This document shows positions 41,749 through 51,721 of a stretch of 64,000 bases of DNA, one piece after another. Below the pieces are notes generated by a model that was not told the DNA's origin, ran no database searches, and saw only the letters and a program-made list of their open reading frames with translations. The position numbers were made by a program, and so were the translations under genes. Each line of letters begins with the position of its first letter. The first letter of the stretch is position 1. The stretch is taken from contig JALHIN010000011.1 in the NCBI GenBank assembly GCA_022839995.1, positions 9,236 through 73,235 of the forward strand, in the 5' to 3' direction. Origin of the DNA: 79-D21 sp022839995. GTDB lineage: Bacteria > Synergistota > Synergistia > Synergistales > 79-D21.

Positions 41749-44700
41749 AAGCTTCGGCGGAGAGCACGAGCTGTCTCTTTCGCCCGGCCTGACCTGTATC
41801 GTCGGGCCCAACGGGAGCGGAAAGAGCAACCTCCTCGATGCCATGCGGTGGGTCCTGGGGGAGGGATCTCCTTCGGAATTGCGGATTTCCCGACAGACTG
41901 ACCTCCTTTTCCAGGGCAGCGCGAGCCTGCCCCCCTGCAAGGAAGCCGAAGCTTCCGTACGGTTGCTTTCCGGGAAAAAGGACTGCCGGATTCGGAGAAA
42001 GGTCGACAGGGAAGGCAATGGCCTTCTGACCATCGATGGGAACCGGGCTCGCCTCCAGGACCTGGACCAGGTCAAGCGGGACTGGGGGCTGGAAGGCATT
42101 CGGTTCGCCTTTATCGGGCAAGGCGAAATCTCGGAAATCATCCAGCAGAAACCCCTCCAGCGAAGGATGCTCCTGGAGGGCCTTTTCGGTATCGACCTGT
42201 ACCGAAGGAAAAGGGAAGAGGCGGTTGACCGGCTCAGGAGGGCGGAAGACGAGCTTTTGCGCCTCGTGACGCTTCTTTCGGAACTTTCCGCCCGCCGTGA
42301 CGAAATTGCTCCCATGGTCGAGAAGGCTCGAAAGGCCAGGGAAATCGTCGATCTCCTCGAAGATCAGCGCCGCCTGTATTACTGGCTCCGAAGGGAACGG
42401 TCGGAGATTGCCCTGGGATCGCTCCGAAACCGAAGGGAAATCCTTGTTTTGGAGCAGACAACGCATTCCTTCTGGAGCGCAGGCTGGAGCCGACGAAAAC
42501 AACTTCTGGAAAAGGAGCTCGAGCACCTCCAGAACGAGATGGCGGATTGCCGGCGCAAGCAGGAAGCGGCTTCGGGATCCATCCAGGAAACACTCCGGCA
42601 GGCAGCGTCTCTGGCGTCCGCGGCCAAGATGAATCGGGACCAGGTCAATGCGTCCCGTAAAGAGTGCCTGGCGAAAAAGGAAGCCCTTTGCGCCCTAAGA
42701 AAGGAGGAGCGCGTCCAGAGGGAATTGGTGGAATCCCTTGAGGCAGAGCTCTCCAGGAAAAGGGAGGAGGCCGCCGCGGTTCGAAACGCCCGTTTGCTGC
42801 GGCAGCAGGAGCGGGAAATGCGGGAGCGGGAAATGCGGTCCCTTTCCCGGAGGAAAGCCGAGCTGCAGGCCGAAGAGGAAACGCTGAAGGCAAGGCTGGC
42901 CGCGCTAGGGCGGCAGTACGGCTCCCTCGAAGCGGAACGCCGGGCTTTGCAGGAAGAATACCTCAAGCTGGAAACCGCCCATGCGGAGAAGGAATCGCAG
43001 GTCCTGTCCCTCGCCCAGCTCGTGGAGCAGGCCGTGGAACGACATGCCGAGGCGTTTGCCGCTTCGCAGAGAACTGCAACGGAGCTGGCCAGGCTCAGGA
43101 AGAAAGAGAACCAGGTAGCCCAAGAGCTGGAAAACCTGAACCAGAAACTTGACGGCCAGGTGTTCCCAAGGGCGGTCCAGTTTCTGGTCGCCGCTTCGCG
43201 GCTGGGACGACTTTCGGTCTCTCCCGTCCCCGTCATCGAGGCGTTTGAATGTCCAAGCCGCTTTGAGAAAGCCATCGAGTCCTTTTTGGGCGCGAGGCAA
43301 TTCTGGCTCCTCGTGAAGGACATGGAAGAAGCGAGGCTTTGCATCGAAAAACTTCGCCAATCCGGCGCGGGCAGGGCAACATTCCTTCCGCTGGATCGGT
43401 GCCGAGCGTCGAAGCCTGAAAGGGACCCCGGTCTTACCGGTGAACCGGGAGTGCTGGGATGGGCGCTGGAGCTGATCTCCGTGGAAAAAGAGTGGGAAAA
43501 GCCCATCGAGCATTTGCTGGGAGACCTCCTCGTCCTGGAGGACTACCGTTTTGCATCGAACCTGGTGAGACGTCGGCCGAGGCTGGCGATCGCCACCCTT
43601 GAAGGGGAGGTCTTCATGCCCGGTGGATCCATTTCCGGGGGGGCCTTGAAGACCGGCTCGGGCGGAATGGAAATCCGCCGCAAAACGAAGGAAACCGAGG
43701 CGTTGCTCGAGAACCTCCAGGAGGAGATGTCACGGCTTCAAGTCGAGCTTGCGCGGCTTGAAGCGTCGGAAATCGAGGCATCGGCAGAAAAGGAACGGCG
43801 CTTCTCAGAGAGGCGGGAAGCAGAGGAAGCATTGCGCCTCCTGAAAACCCGGAGGGAAAGGGCGGAGAGGGAGATCCGGCAGCTGGCCGATACGGGGAAA
43901 AGGCTGAAAGCGGGCCTGGCCGAGACCGGAAAATCCTATCAGGTCCTTGCGGTTGAAAAAAAACACACCGAAGAGAAGATGGAAATCCTTGGGGAGACGA
44001 AGGAAAGCTTCTCCCTGGAAGAGGGACCGACGGATCTCGAAACCGAGGTGCTCCTGCTGGAGGAAAAAAAGCGAGGGACAATGGAACTGCTGAAGCGGAT
44101 CGAGAGGGAGGTCCGGGGAGTCCAGGAATCCCTGGAATCGGAAGAGGCGAGGATCTCGTCACGGGAGAAAGCACTCGAAGGGCTTTTTGCCGAGCTCTCC
44201 CGCCTGGGTCGGGACTACCTCGGGTTCTGGAAGACAAAGGCAGACTTGGAAGAACGGGAACGAAATCTCGCGAGCCGCATGGAAAAGGAACGAAGGGCGC
44301 TGGTCAGGGTCGTTGCCCGTGAAGGTAGGGCCGGGGAAGCCGACCGGCGTTGTCGGACCCGCCTGGAAGAACTGGAACGGGAAATTTCCGAGGCAGAGAA
44401 TGGACTGGCCGAGCTCGCCGCGGAGTGGGAAGAGAAATATCCCTATCCAGGACCCGGAAAATGCGGCGAGATCGACCTCGATGAGGTCAAGCGGGCGATC
44501 CGGAATGCAGAACGGGGCCTGCGGGCCATGGGCGAGGTGGACTTGGGAGTCCTCTCAGAGGAAGAATCCCTCCAGGAGCGCACGGGTTTTTTATCGGATC
44601 AGTGCTCGGACGTCCGGGAAGGGATTCGGTCTCTCCAGAACCTGATCGCCGAAACGGACCGGGAGGCTTCACGGGTGTTCGGAAACGCTATGGATGGGAT

Positions 44701-45130
44701 CGACAGGCGTTTCAACGCCCTTTTCCAGAGGCTTTTCGGAGGTGGGGAAGCCCATTTGCAAATCGAGGGCCCGGGGAAGGGGTGGGAGGCGGGGGTGGAT
44801 TTCACAGCCCGTCCCCCAGGGAAACGCCCGCAGGGTCTCGCCCAACTGTCGGGGGGGGAGCAGTCCCTGACGGCCATCGCGCTCCTGTTCGCGGCCATGG
44901 AAGAGGCACGGGTCCCAATCGCAATCCTGGACGAGGCGGACGCTGCCCTTGACGAGGTGAACCTGCGGCGTTACGTGGAGCTCGCGGCGGAATACGCGAG
45001 GGAACTCCAGATCCTTGCCATGACCCACAGGAGAACGACGATGGAAAAGGCGGACGTGCTTTACGGAGTCACCTTGTCGGAACCCGGGCTCTCCCAACTG
45101 GTCGGGGTGCGCATGGAGGATTGGACATGA
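41714..45130 (+). CDS. smc: Chromosome segregation protein SMC
   Basis: SMC dimers organise and compact the chromosome with ScpA and ScpB. The 1,138-residue protein has an N-terminal ATPase half with Walker A GPNGSGKS (31-38). Long coiled coils flank a hinge near residues 480-640, and the C-terminal half carries the ABC signature LSGGEQ (1045-1050) and Walker B ILDEADAALDE. The start at 41714, inside the end of rng, gives the standard N-terminus MYIAQLLLKGFKSFGG; no clear ribosome-binding site is seen, so translation may be coupled to rng. It overlaps the next gene by four bases. Confidence 0.96.
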   Translation: MYIAQLLLKGFKSFGGEHELSLSPGLTCIVGPNGSGKSNLLDAMRWVLGEGSPSELRISRQTDLLFQGSASLPPCKEAEASVRLLSGKKDCRIRRKVDREGNGLLTIDGNRARLQDLDQVKRDWGLEGIRFAFIGQGEISEIIQQKPLQRRMLLEGLFGIDLYRRKREEAVDRLRRAEDELLRLVTLLSELSARRDEIAPMVEKARKAREIVDLLEDQRRLYYWLRRERSEIALGSLRNRREILVLEQTTHSFWSAGWSRRKQLLEKELEHLQNEMADCRRKQEAASGSIQETLRQAASLASAAKMNRDQVNASRKECLAKKEALCALRKEERVQRELVESLEAELSRKREEAAAVRNARLLRQQEREMREREMRSLSRRKAELQAEEETLKARLAALGRQYGSLEAERRALQEEYLKLETAHAEKESQVLSLAQLVEQAVERHAEAFAASQRTATELARLRKKENQVAQELENLNQKLDGQVFPRAVQFLVAASRLGRLSVSPVPVIEAFECPSRFEKAIESFLGARQFWLLVKDMEEARLCIEKLRQSGAGRATFLPLDRCRASKPERDPGLTGEPGVLGWALELISVEKEWEKPIEHLLGDLLVLEDYRFASNLVRRRPRLAIATLEGEVFMPGGSISGGALKTGSGGMEIRRKTKETEALLENLQEEMSRLQVELARLEASEIEASAEKERRFSERREAEEALRLLKTRRERAEREIRQLADTGKRLKAGLAETGKSYQVLAVEKKHTEEKMEILGETKESFSLEEGPTDLETEVLLLEEKKRGTMELLKRIEREVRGVQESLESEEARISSREKALEGLFAELSRLGRDYLGFWKTKADLEERERNLASRMEKERRALVRVVAREGRAGEADRRCRTRLEELEREISEAENGLAELAAEWEEKYPYPGPGKCGEIDLDEVKRAIRNAERGLRAMGEVDLGVLSEEESLQERTGFLSDQCSDVREGIRSLQNLIAETDREASRVFGNAMDGIDRRFNALFQRLFGGGEAHLQIEGPGKGWEAGVDFTARPPGKRPQGLAQLSGGEQSLTAIALLFAAMEEARVPIAILDEADAALDEVNLRRYVELAAEYARELQILAMTHRRTTMEKADVLYGVTLSEPGLSQLVGVRMEDWT

Positions 45131-45873
45131 GGATGGAAACGAGCCGTGACGACATCCTTTTCGGCGAGCTGAGCCTCCTTCAACCCGTCAAGGGTCCCAG
45201 GGTTTCCGTCGATACCGTTCTATTGGCCGCGGCGCCCAGGATCCGCCGCGGTGACCGGATCATGGAGCTAGGGTGCGCTCACGGAGCCGTTCTCTTTATC
45301 CTCGCACGCAAGTACCCGGATGCCTCCGCCTTCGAAGGTCTCGAAATCCGCGAGGACCTGGTTGAAATGGCCCGCGAGAACGCCCGGACCAACGGTCTCG
45401 AGGGCCGGGTCGGCATTTCCCAGGGAGACTTGCGGGAGATCCGGAAACGATATCCTGCCGAATCCTTTGACGTCGTGCTCATGAATCCTCCCTATAACGA
45501 CCCCGAAAGAAGCCGGGTCAGTCCGCATTCCGTCAACGCGGTGGCCCGTCACGGGACGGTTTGTACCCTGGCGGACGTTTTTTCGGCAGCAAGTTTTCTC
45601 CTAAAGCCCAGGGGAAGGTTCTATCTCGTCCTGCGCGCCACCCGGGCCGTGGAAGCCCTAACCCTGCTGGTTCAAAAAGGGCTTGAACCCAAGCGGATCC
45701 GCTTCGTCCACCCTGTGCCGGGAAAGGAAGCCTCGACCTTTCTCCTATCCGCGATGAAACAGGGGAGGCGCGGCATCGTGGTCGACCCACCCCTAATCAT
45801 CTCGGACGAACACGGGAACTATACCCCTGAACTCCTTGCCGCCTACCGCCTGGAGAGTCCCCCATGCCTCTGA
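45127..45873 (+). CDS. tRNA1(Val) A37 N6-methyltransferase-like SAM-dependent methyltransferase
   Basis: The 248-residue protein has a Rossmann methyltransferase fold with motif I MELGCAHGAVLFILA, an acidic motif II (EGLEIREDLVEMA) and the N6-adenine/glutamine motif IV NPPY. The overall layout matches the TrmN6/YfiC family that methylates A37 of tRNA-Val, but other NPPY methyltransferases are possible. ATG at 45127 overlaps the smc stop and lies seven bases from GGAGG. It overlaps rsmI by ten bases. Confidence 0.85.
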   Translation: MRMETSRDDILFGELSLLQPVKGPRVSVDTVLLAAAPRIRRGDRIMELGCAHGAVLFILARKYPDASAFEGLEIREDLVEMARENARTNGLEGRVGISQGDLREIRKRYPAESFDVVLMNPPYNDPERSRVSPHSVNAVARHGTVCTLADVFSAASFLLKPRGRFYLVLRATRAVEALTLLVQKGLEPKRIRFVHPVPGKEASTFLLSAMKQGRRGIVVDPPLIISDEHGNYTPELLAAYRLESPPCL

Positions 45874-46712
45874 TCGTTGTCCCTACACCGGTTGGGAACC
45901 TCGAGGACATCACCCTGAGAGCGATCCGGGTCCTTCGGGAAGCTGACTGGATCGCCTGCGAGGATACGAGGAGGACCCTTCGCCTGCTGAACCATCTCGG
46001 CATTCGCGCACCGCTGGTTTCTTCCCACGAGCACAACGAAAGGGAAAGGGCGCCGGCCCTTCTGAAGGCCCTCCGGGAGGGGAAGCGGGTTGCGTTGGTC
46101 ACGGATGCGGGGACGCCGGCGATCTCGGATCCCGGGGCCTTTATCGTGGGCGAGGCCATCCGGGAAGGTATCGAGGTCGAAGTCCTACCGGGAGCGACGG
46201 CCTTTGTTCCCGCGCTCGTCCTTTCGGGACTTCCGATCCAGACTTTCCAGTTTGCTGGTTTTCTTCCCCCGAGAAAAGGGGAAAGGAAGAAGCGCCTTCT
46301 CGAGCTGAAGGATGTCTCCTGCACCTTGGTCTTTTACGTTTCCCCCCATCGCCTCTACGATGATGTCGAAGATTGTGCCCGCATTCTCGGGAACCGTCCC
46401 TGTGCCTTGGTTCGGGAACTCAGCAAGGTCCACGAGGAAGTCCTGCGGATGAATCTCGAAGAGCTAAGGGAAAGAGTCCGGTCCCCATTGAAGGGGGAGA
46501 TGGTGCTAGTGGTCGCGGGTGCACCTCCCGAAACGGAAAGTCCCGAGGACGGAGCTCCCGAGTCGTGGGAGAAGACCGTCGAAGAAGCGGTAGAGGAAGG
46601 GCTTTCGGGAAGGGATGTTGTCAAAATGGTTCACGAGCGATATGGTATTCCGAAAAATCGCATCAAGGCCTACCTGATCGAAAAGACCTCGATGGGGAGA
46701 AAATCCCTCTGA
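45864..46712 (+). CDS. rsmI: 16S rRNA 2'-O-ribose C1402 methyltransferase RsmI
   Basis: RsmI methylates the ribose of C1402 in the decoding centre of 16S rRNA. The 282-residue protein carries VVPTPVGNLEDITLRAI at the N-terminus, ACEDTRRT, LVTDAGTPAISDPG and FYVSPHRLYDD, all characteristic of this tetrapyrrole-methylase-fold family. ATG at 45864 is preceded by GGAGAGTCCCCC. It is 35 bases upstream of metG. Confidence 0.95.
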   Translation: MPLIVVPTPVGNLEDITLRAIRVLREADWIACEDTRRTLRLLNHLGIRAPLVSSHEHNERERAPALLKALREGKRVALVTDAGTPAISDPGAFIVGEAIREGIEVEVLPGATAFVPALVLSGLPIQTFQFAGFLPPRKGERKKRLLELKDVSCTLVFYVSPHRLYDDVEDCARILGNRPCALVRELSKVHEEVLRMNLEELRERVRSPLKGEMVLVVAGAPPETESPEDGAPESWEKTVEEAVEEGLSGRDVVKMVHERYGIPKNRIKAYLIEKTSMGRKSL

Positions 46713-46747
46713 ACGGCCAGGCGGGACGCGAAAGGGAGGATCGAAGG

Positions 46748-48676
46748 ATGAGCAGGGAACCTTTTTACATCACGACCCCGATCTATTATGTCAACGATGT
46801 TCCCCACATCGGGCATGCCTATACCACCATCGCTGCCGATGTCAGTGCCCGATTCCACCGGATGATGGGACAGCCCGTCCTGTTCGCAACGGGCACCGAC
46901 GAGCACGGGCAGAAGATCCAGCAGGCCGCGGAGAGCAAGGGGCTCACGGCCCAACAGCTTGCCGACCAGACCGTGGAGAATTTCAAGAAACTCTGGGAAG
47001 TCCTTGGGATTTCGAACGACGACTTCATCCGTACGACGGAGGATCGCCATTTCAAGGTTGTCACGGCGGTTTTCGAAAAGCTTCTCGCCCAGGGGGACGT
47101 GTACAAGGGAACCTACGAGGGGTGGTACTGCGTCCCCTGCGAGACCTACGTCCCTGAAGCCCAGATGGGAGAAGGCAAGACCTGTCCCGATTGCAAGAGG
47201 CCGCTGGAGAAGATGACCGAGGAAAGTTACTTCTTCCGCATGTCCAAATACCAGGAGCCCCTCCTGCGCTTCTACGAGGAAAACCCTGACGCCATCCTGC
47301 CCCGGACCCGCTACAACGAGATCGTCAGCTTCATCAAAAGCGGGCTCAAGGACCAGTCCATCTCCCGGACGACGCTGAAGTGGGGGATCCCGGTACCGGG
47401 AGACGACCGTCACGTCATCTACGTCTGGTTCGATGCCCTGATCAATTACCTCACGGTCTGCGGCTACCCCGAGGAAGAAGCCAAGTGGAAGAAGTTCTGG
47501 CCTTTCGTTCGTCACCTGGTCGGGAAAGACATCATCCGCTTCCATTGCGTCGTTTGGCCCGCCATGCTCCTTGCCCTGGGCGTCAACCCTCCGCGCCAGG
47601 TTTTTTCCCATGGCTGGTGGACCGTCGAGGGAGAGAAAATGTCAAAATCCAGGGGAAATGTGGTCGATCCCTTCGAGATGGTGGATCTTTACGGGAAGGA
47701 TGCGTTCCGGTACTTCCTTCTCCGGGAGGTCCCTTTCGGACTCGACGGGGACTTTTCGGAAATCGGGCTTGTCAAGCGCATCAATTCGGATCTGGCAAAC
47801 GACCTGGGCAACCTGTTGAACCGCACCCTGCAGATGATCGAGCGTTTCAAGGGCTGTACGGTCACCGCCTGCGGTCCCGTGGATCCCCTCGACCTCGAAA
47901 TGGCGAGGCTGGCCTCCGCGACTTTCGAGACCGTTTGTGACAAGATGTCGGAGTTCGCTTTCGACGAGGCCCTGAAGGCAATTTGGACGTTCATTTCCCG
48001 GATGAACAAATACATCGACGAAACGGCGCCATGGAAACTTGGGAAGGAGAACGACCCACGGCTGGAATCCGTTCTCGGGACACTCTACCAGGCCTTGATC
48101 CAGATCGCCCTGATGGTGGCTCCGTTCATGCCGGAAACGGCGGCCCGCATGTGGAAACAGCTGGGGCTCGAAGGAGATCCTTCCGGTGCCCTTTTCGAGG
48201 ATTATCCCTGGGGATTTCTTCCCGAAGGCACGACCATCCGTAGGGAGGAAATCCTTTTCCCGCGAATCGAACTGAAAGCGTGGGAGGAAGCCAGGGCCGA
48301 AAGGGAAGCGAGAAGGAACCTGCTTCCGGACCCGGGCGAACACGAGGCGGAAATCGGCGTTGAGGAATTCAGGAAGATCGAGCTGAGAACGGCACGGGTC
48401 CTGAGCGTGGAGCCGGTACCGAACGCCGACAAGCTGTACAAGCTCAACCTCGACCTTGGCTACGAGAGAAGAACCATCGTGTCGGGCATCCGAGAGTTTT
48501 ACGAACCTGCCGACCTCGTCGGGCGGGATATCATCGTCATCTGCAACCTGAAGCCAGCAAAGTTGAGGGGGGTTCAAAGCAACGGGATGCTTCTCGCGGC
48601 GGAAAGCCCGGATGGAAAGGAACTGGCTCTCCTGACCCTCGACCGGCCCATCACGCCGGGCAGCCGGATTCACTGA
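46748..48676 (+). CDS. metG: Methionyl-tRNA synthetase with C-terminal tRNA-binding domain
   Basis: MetG charges tRNA-Met. The 642-residue protein has the class I HIGH motif at 20-23, a four-cysteine zinc knuckle (Cys128, Cys131, Cys146, Cys149) and KMSKS at 297-301. An anticodon-binding helical domain is followed by a C-terminal EMAP/OB-fold tRNA-binding domain (FRKIELRTARVLSVEPVPNADKLYKL). The single zinc knuckle with fused EMAP domain is the form common in Firmicutes-like bacteria. ATG at 46748 follows GGGAGGATCGAAGG; the open frame upstream lies inside rsmI. Confidence 0.97.
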   Translation: MSREPFYITTPIYYVNDVPHIGHAYTTIAADVSARFHRMMGQPVLFATGTDEHGQKIQQAAESKGLTAQQLADQTVENFKKLWEVLGISNDDFIRTTEDRHFKVVTAVFEKLLAQGDVYKGTYEGWYCVPCETYVPEAQMGEGKTCPDCKRPLEKMTEESYFFRMSKYQEPLLRFYEENPDAILPRTRYNEIVSFIKSGLKDQSISRTTLKWGIPVPGDDRHVIYVWFDALINYLTVCGYPEEEAKWKKFWPFVRHLVGKDIIRFHCVVWPAMLLALGVNPPRQVFSHGWWTVEGEKMSKSRGNVVDPFEMVDLYGKDAFRYFLLREVPFGLDGDFSEIGLVKRINSDLANDLGNLLNRTLQMIERFKGCTVTACGPVDPLDLEMARLASATFETVCDKMSEFAFDEALKAIWTFISRMNKYIDETAPWKLGKENDPRLESVLGTLYQALIQIALMVAPFMPETAARMWKQLGLEGDPSGALFEDYPWGFLPEGTTIRREEILFPRIELKAWEEARAEREARRNLLPDPGEHEAEIGVEEFRKIELRTARVLSVEPVPNADKLYKLNLDLGYERRTIVSGIREFYEPADLVGRDIIVICNLKPAKLRGVQSNGMLLAAESPDGKELALLTLDRPITPGSRIH

Positions 48677-48719
48677 AAAGCCTTCCGAGCCACACGGCCC
48701 GGAAAGGTGTCACTTTGGA

Positions 48720-48747
48720 AATCGCGGGCGGCAGATCGCCCGCGATT
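48720..48747 (+). other. Hairpin between metG and tatD
   Basis: AATCGCGGGCG (48720-48730) and CGCCCGCGATT (48737-48747) form an 11-bp perfect stem with a GCAGAT loop. Only two isolated T-runs follow, so this is a weak terminator or an mRNA-processing or stabilising structure. It ends 17 bases before the tatD start. Confidence 0.6.
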
Positions 48748-48764
48748 CAGTTTCGGAGGACCAG

Positions 48765-49556
48765 ATGAGATTTCTTGACAGTCATTGCCACCTAAACATG
48801 GAAGAATTTGCGAAAGACCTGGACCCGATCCTTCGATCGGCCGCGGAAGCCCGGGTGTTTCGCCTTCTCGTGGCCGGTTTTGACGAGCCTTCCAGCGGAA
48901 AGGCCCTGGATCTTGCAAGGGCCCATCGCGAACAAGGGGTTTTCGCAGCGGTCGGGATCCATCCCCATGACGCGAAGACCTGTCCGCCGGGGGGACTGCC
49001 GGAAAGCCTCCACGTTTGGGCGGCCGACCCCCGGGTCGTAGCCATCGGAGAAACAGGACTCGATTTTCACTACGATCACTCGCCCAGAAAGCTGCAGGAA
49101 GAGTCCTTCCGCCGGCATATCGCCCTGGCGGCAGGGATCGGAAAGCCACTGGTGGTTCACGTCCGGGAAGCCTACGACGAAGCGATCGGGATCCTTCGCA
49201 GCGAGGCCGCCGGTCGCTGCTCCGGAGTGATTCACTGTTTTGCGGGGGAGTGGCGACATGCGGAAGAAGCCCTGGAGATGGGCTTTTTCGTTTCTTTCGC
49301 CGGTCCGGTGACCTTTCCCCGTGCGTCGGATTTGCGGGAAGTGGCTGCAAGAATTCCGAAAGACCGCCTGCTTTGCGAAACGGATTCCCCGTATCTTGCT
49401 CCGCAACCCTGGAGAGGTCGGCGCAACCAGCCGGCCTATGTGACCGCTGTGTACGAAACCCTTGCGGAGGTCCGGAAAGTTCCCCTGGAAGACCTCGCGG
49501 AACAGGTCTGGAAAAATGCCGAAACGCTTTTCGGATGGAGGGACCTCCATGTTTGA
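48765..49556 (+). CDS. tatD: TatD family metal-dependent DNase/hydrolase
   Basis: The 263-residue protein has the TatD amidohydrolase-type metal ligands: DSHCHLN near the N-terminus, GETGLDFHYD, VIHCFAGE and CETDSPYLAP. TatD proteins show 3'-5' exonuclease or D-aminoacyl-tRNA deacylase activity in different organisms. The ATG follows CGGAGGACCAG. It overlaps tgt by eight bases; metG-tatD adjacency is widespread. Confidence 0.93.
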   Translation: MRFLDSHCHLNMEEFAKDLDPILRSAAEARVFRLLVAGFDEPSSGKALDLARAHREQGVFAAVGIHPHDAKTCPPGGLPESLHVWAADPRVVAIGETGLDFHYDHSPRKLQEESFRRHIALAAGIGKPLVVHVREAYDEAIGILRSEAAGRCSGVIHCFAGEWRHAEEALEMGFFVSFAGPVTFPRASDLREVAARIPKDRLLCETDSPYLAPQPWRGRRNQPAYVTAVYETLAEVRKVPLEDLAEQVWKNAETLFGWRDLHV

Positions 49557-50670
49557 GTTCCGGATCGATGCAAGGTGCCCTGTAACCGGTGCTCGGGCAG
49601 GCGTATTGAGGACTCCGCACGGTCCTGTCGAAACACCGGTTTTCATGCCTGTGGGGACCCAGGCAACGGTCAAGGCTATGACCCCCGACGAACTATCGGG
49701 GATGGGAGCCCGCATCATTCTCTCCAACACCTATCACCTTTTCCTGAGACCGGGCTCGGACCTCATCCGGGAAGCGGGGGGACTTCACCGTTTCATGGAT
49801 TGGGATGGGGCGATCCTGACGGATAGCGGCGGCTTCCAGGTCTTCTCCCTCTCGGACCTGAGGAGGGTGACCGACGAAGGGGTGACGTTCCGCTCCCACC
49901 TGGACGGCACCTCTCACTTCATGACCCCGGAGATGGCCATTGCGATCCAGGAAGACCTCGGGAGCGATATCGCCATGTGCTTCGACGAGTGTGTCCCTTA
50001 CCCGGCAACCGAGTCCGAATCGATGGAGGCCGTTCTGAGGACGACACGTTGGGCCCTGCGGTGCAGGACGGTGCACCGCAGGCCGGACCAGGCGCTCTTC
50101 GGCATCGTTCAGGGGTCCGTCTTCGAAGAGCAGCGGATTCGCTCGGCGGAGGCCCTGATGGAAATCGGCTTCGACGGTTACGCGATCGGAGGGCTTTCTG
50201 TAGGGGAACCGCACTCGGAAATGTATCGGATCCTTGATGTCCTGAACCCGGTGTTGCCCGAGGATCGCCCGCGGTACCTGATGGGGGTCGGGTTACCCTC
50301 GAACCTTCTCGAGGGAGTCTCGAGAGGGGTCGATATGTTCGATTGCGTTCTTCCCACAAGAACCGGAAGGAATGGGACGGTCTTCTTTTCCGGTGGGCGC
50401 CTGAACCTCAAGAACGCCATCTTCGCCCGGGATTTCACACCGATCGATCCGGACTGCGACTGCATGGTTTGCAGGCATTTCACCAGGGCTTATCTGAGGC
50501 ACCTGTACAAGGCCGGAGAAATTCTGGCGGCAAGGCTCTGTTCCTGGCATAACCTGCATTTCCTGATCCACCTGATGAAAAAGGCCCGGGCAGCGATCGT
50601 GGAAGGGAGATTTCCGGAATTCAGGCAGGCCTTTCTGGAAAGGTTCGGCAACGGAGGACCGGCGTCATGA
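49549..50670 (+). CDS. tgt: Queuine/preQ1 tRNA-guanine transglycosylase
   Basis: Tgt swaps G34 for preQ1 in GUN-anticodon tRNAs, the committed step of queuosine formation. The 373-residue protein has the catalytic aspartate region LTDSGGFQVFSL (Asp92), VQGS, GGLSVGE, FDCVLPTRTGRNG and the zinc site CDCMVC...H near the C-terminus. The start ATG at 49549 follows GGAGGGACCTCC. It overlaps tatD and the following sua5 gene. Confidence 0.96.
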   Translation: MFEFRIDARCPVTGARAGVLRTPHGPVETPVFMPVGTQATVKAMTPDELSGMGARIILSNTYHLFLRPGSDLIREAGGLHRFMDWDGAILTDSGGFQVFSLSDLRRVTDEGVTFRSHLDGTSHFMTPEMAIAIQEDLGSDIAMCFDECVPYPATESESMEAVLRTTRWALRCRTVHRRPDQALFGIVQGSVFEEQRIRSAEALMEIGFDGYAIGGLSVGEPHSEMYRILDVLNPVLPEDRPRYLMGVGLPSNLLEGVSRGVDMFDCVLPTRTGRNGTVFFSGGRLNLKNAIFARDFTPIDPDCDCMVCRHFTRAYLRHLYKAGEILAARLCSWHNLHFLIHLMKKARAAIVEGRFPEFRQAFLERFGNGGPAS

Positions 50671-51662
50671 GAGTCGTCGTTTCCGAGGCCCTCTCGAGTC
50701 AGGACATGGAGATCCTGAGGCGGGCGGCCCGAATCCTGAGAAATGGCGGGCTCGTCGTGTTCCCGACCGAAACGGTTTACGGCCTCGGGGCCAATGCCCT
50801 CGACGGGAAGGCGGTCCGGAAAATCTTCGAGGTCAAGGGGCGCCCCGCAGATAATCCCCTTATCGTCCACGTGGCGGATCCGGGTGCCGCGGAAGAGGTG
50901 GCTTACGTGCCGGAAGCGGGGGCTGGGCTCATGAAGCGGTTTTGGCCCGGTCCGCTGACCCTTGTCATGCCGGCTCGAAGCATCGTCCCCCCGGAGGTGA
51001 CGGCCGGGCTTTCGACGGTAGCGGTGAGGATGCCTGCGCAAAGGATCGCCTTGGAACTGATTCGCCTTGCGGAGGTCCCGGTGGCGGCTCCCAGCGCCAA
51101 CCTGAGCGGGCGGCCCAGTCCGACCGATGCCGCGGCTGTCGAGGAAGATCTCGGGGAAAAGGTGGAAATCATCCTGGATGGCGGATCCACCTGTTTCGGG
51201 GTCGAATCGACCGTCCTGGACATCACGGGTGAAAGGGCGGTCCTATTGAGGCCGGGCGGGGCGAGCATCGAATCGCTTGAGGAATTTCTGGGCTATTCGC
51301 CTCTTCAAGCCGGCTCGGGTGCACCTGTTTCCAGGCGCTCCCCGGGTACTCGCTATCGACATTATGCCCCGAAAGTCCCTCTGCTTTTGCGGGAGGATGA
51401 ATCCGTGTGGGCAAGGGTGGCCCCGTGGGAACCTGCCGAAAGGGCCTACATCGGGATCCGCCCGCCGGTGGTCCCGTTTGCATTCGTCCGCCTCTTCCCT
51501 GATGTCGAATCCTACGCCAGATGCCTCTTTTCCGTCTTTCGGGAAATGGAGAAAGCTGGGGCGAAGGTGATCGTGGCGGATTGGCCGGAGGAGGCCGGGA
51601 TGGGACTTGCGCTGCGCGACCGGCTTCGACGGGCCTCGGGAGGGTCCTTCAACCCGGAATAA
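50667..51662 (+). CDS. L-threonylcarbamoyladenylate synthase (Sua5/TsaC)
   Basis: This enzyme makes threonylcarbamoyl-AMP from threonine, bicarbonate and ATP, the donor used by TsaD (encoded at 5998-7017). The 331-residue length and the extra C-terminal SUA5 domain mark it as the Sua5/YwlC type rather than short TsaC. The YrdC domain shows VVFPTETVYGLGANAL, FEVKGRPADNPLIVHV and PSANLSGRPSPT, and the linker SPGTRYRHYAPKVPL is typical. The ATG overlaps the tgt stop. It is the last gene before the tRNA-Leu promoter. Confidence 0.94.
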   Translation: MRVVVSEALSSQDMEILRRAARILRNGGLVVFPTETVYGLGANALDGKAVRKIFEVKGRPADNPLIVHVADPGAAEEVAYVPEAGAGLMKRFWPGPLTLVMPARSIVPPEVTAGLSTVAVRMPAQRIALELIRLAEVPVAAPSANLSGRPSPTDAAAVEEDLGEKVEIILDGGSTCFGVESTVLDITGERAVLLRPGGASIESLEEFLGYSPLQAGSGAPVSRRSPGTRYRHYAPKVPLLLREDESVWARVAPWEPAERAYIGIRPPVVPFAFVRLFPDVESYARCLFSVFREMEKAGAKVIVADWPEEAGMGLALRDRLRRASGGSFNPE

Positions 51663-51673
51663 CGGAAAAGCCC

Positions 51674-51702
51674 TTGCCAAAAAGAGGACACGTTGCTAAA
51701 AT
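51674..51702 (+). promoter_or_regulatory. tRNA-Leu promoter
   Basis: TTGCCA (51674-51679) and TAAAAT (51697-51702) are separated by 17 bases; transcription would begin near 51709, 13 bases before the mature tRNA 5' end. Confidence 0.8.
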
Positions 51703-51721
51703 CCCGGTTGTTGGTCATGAT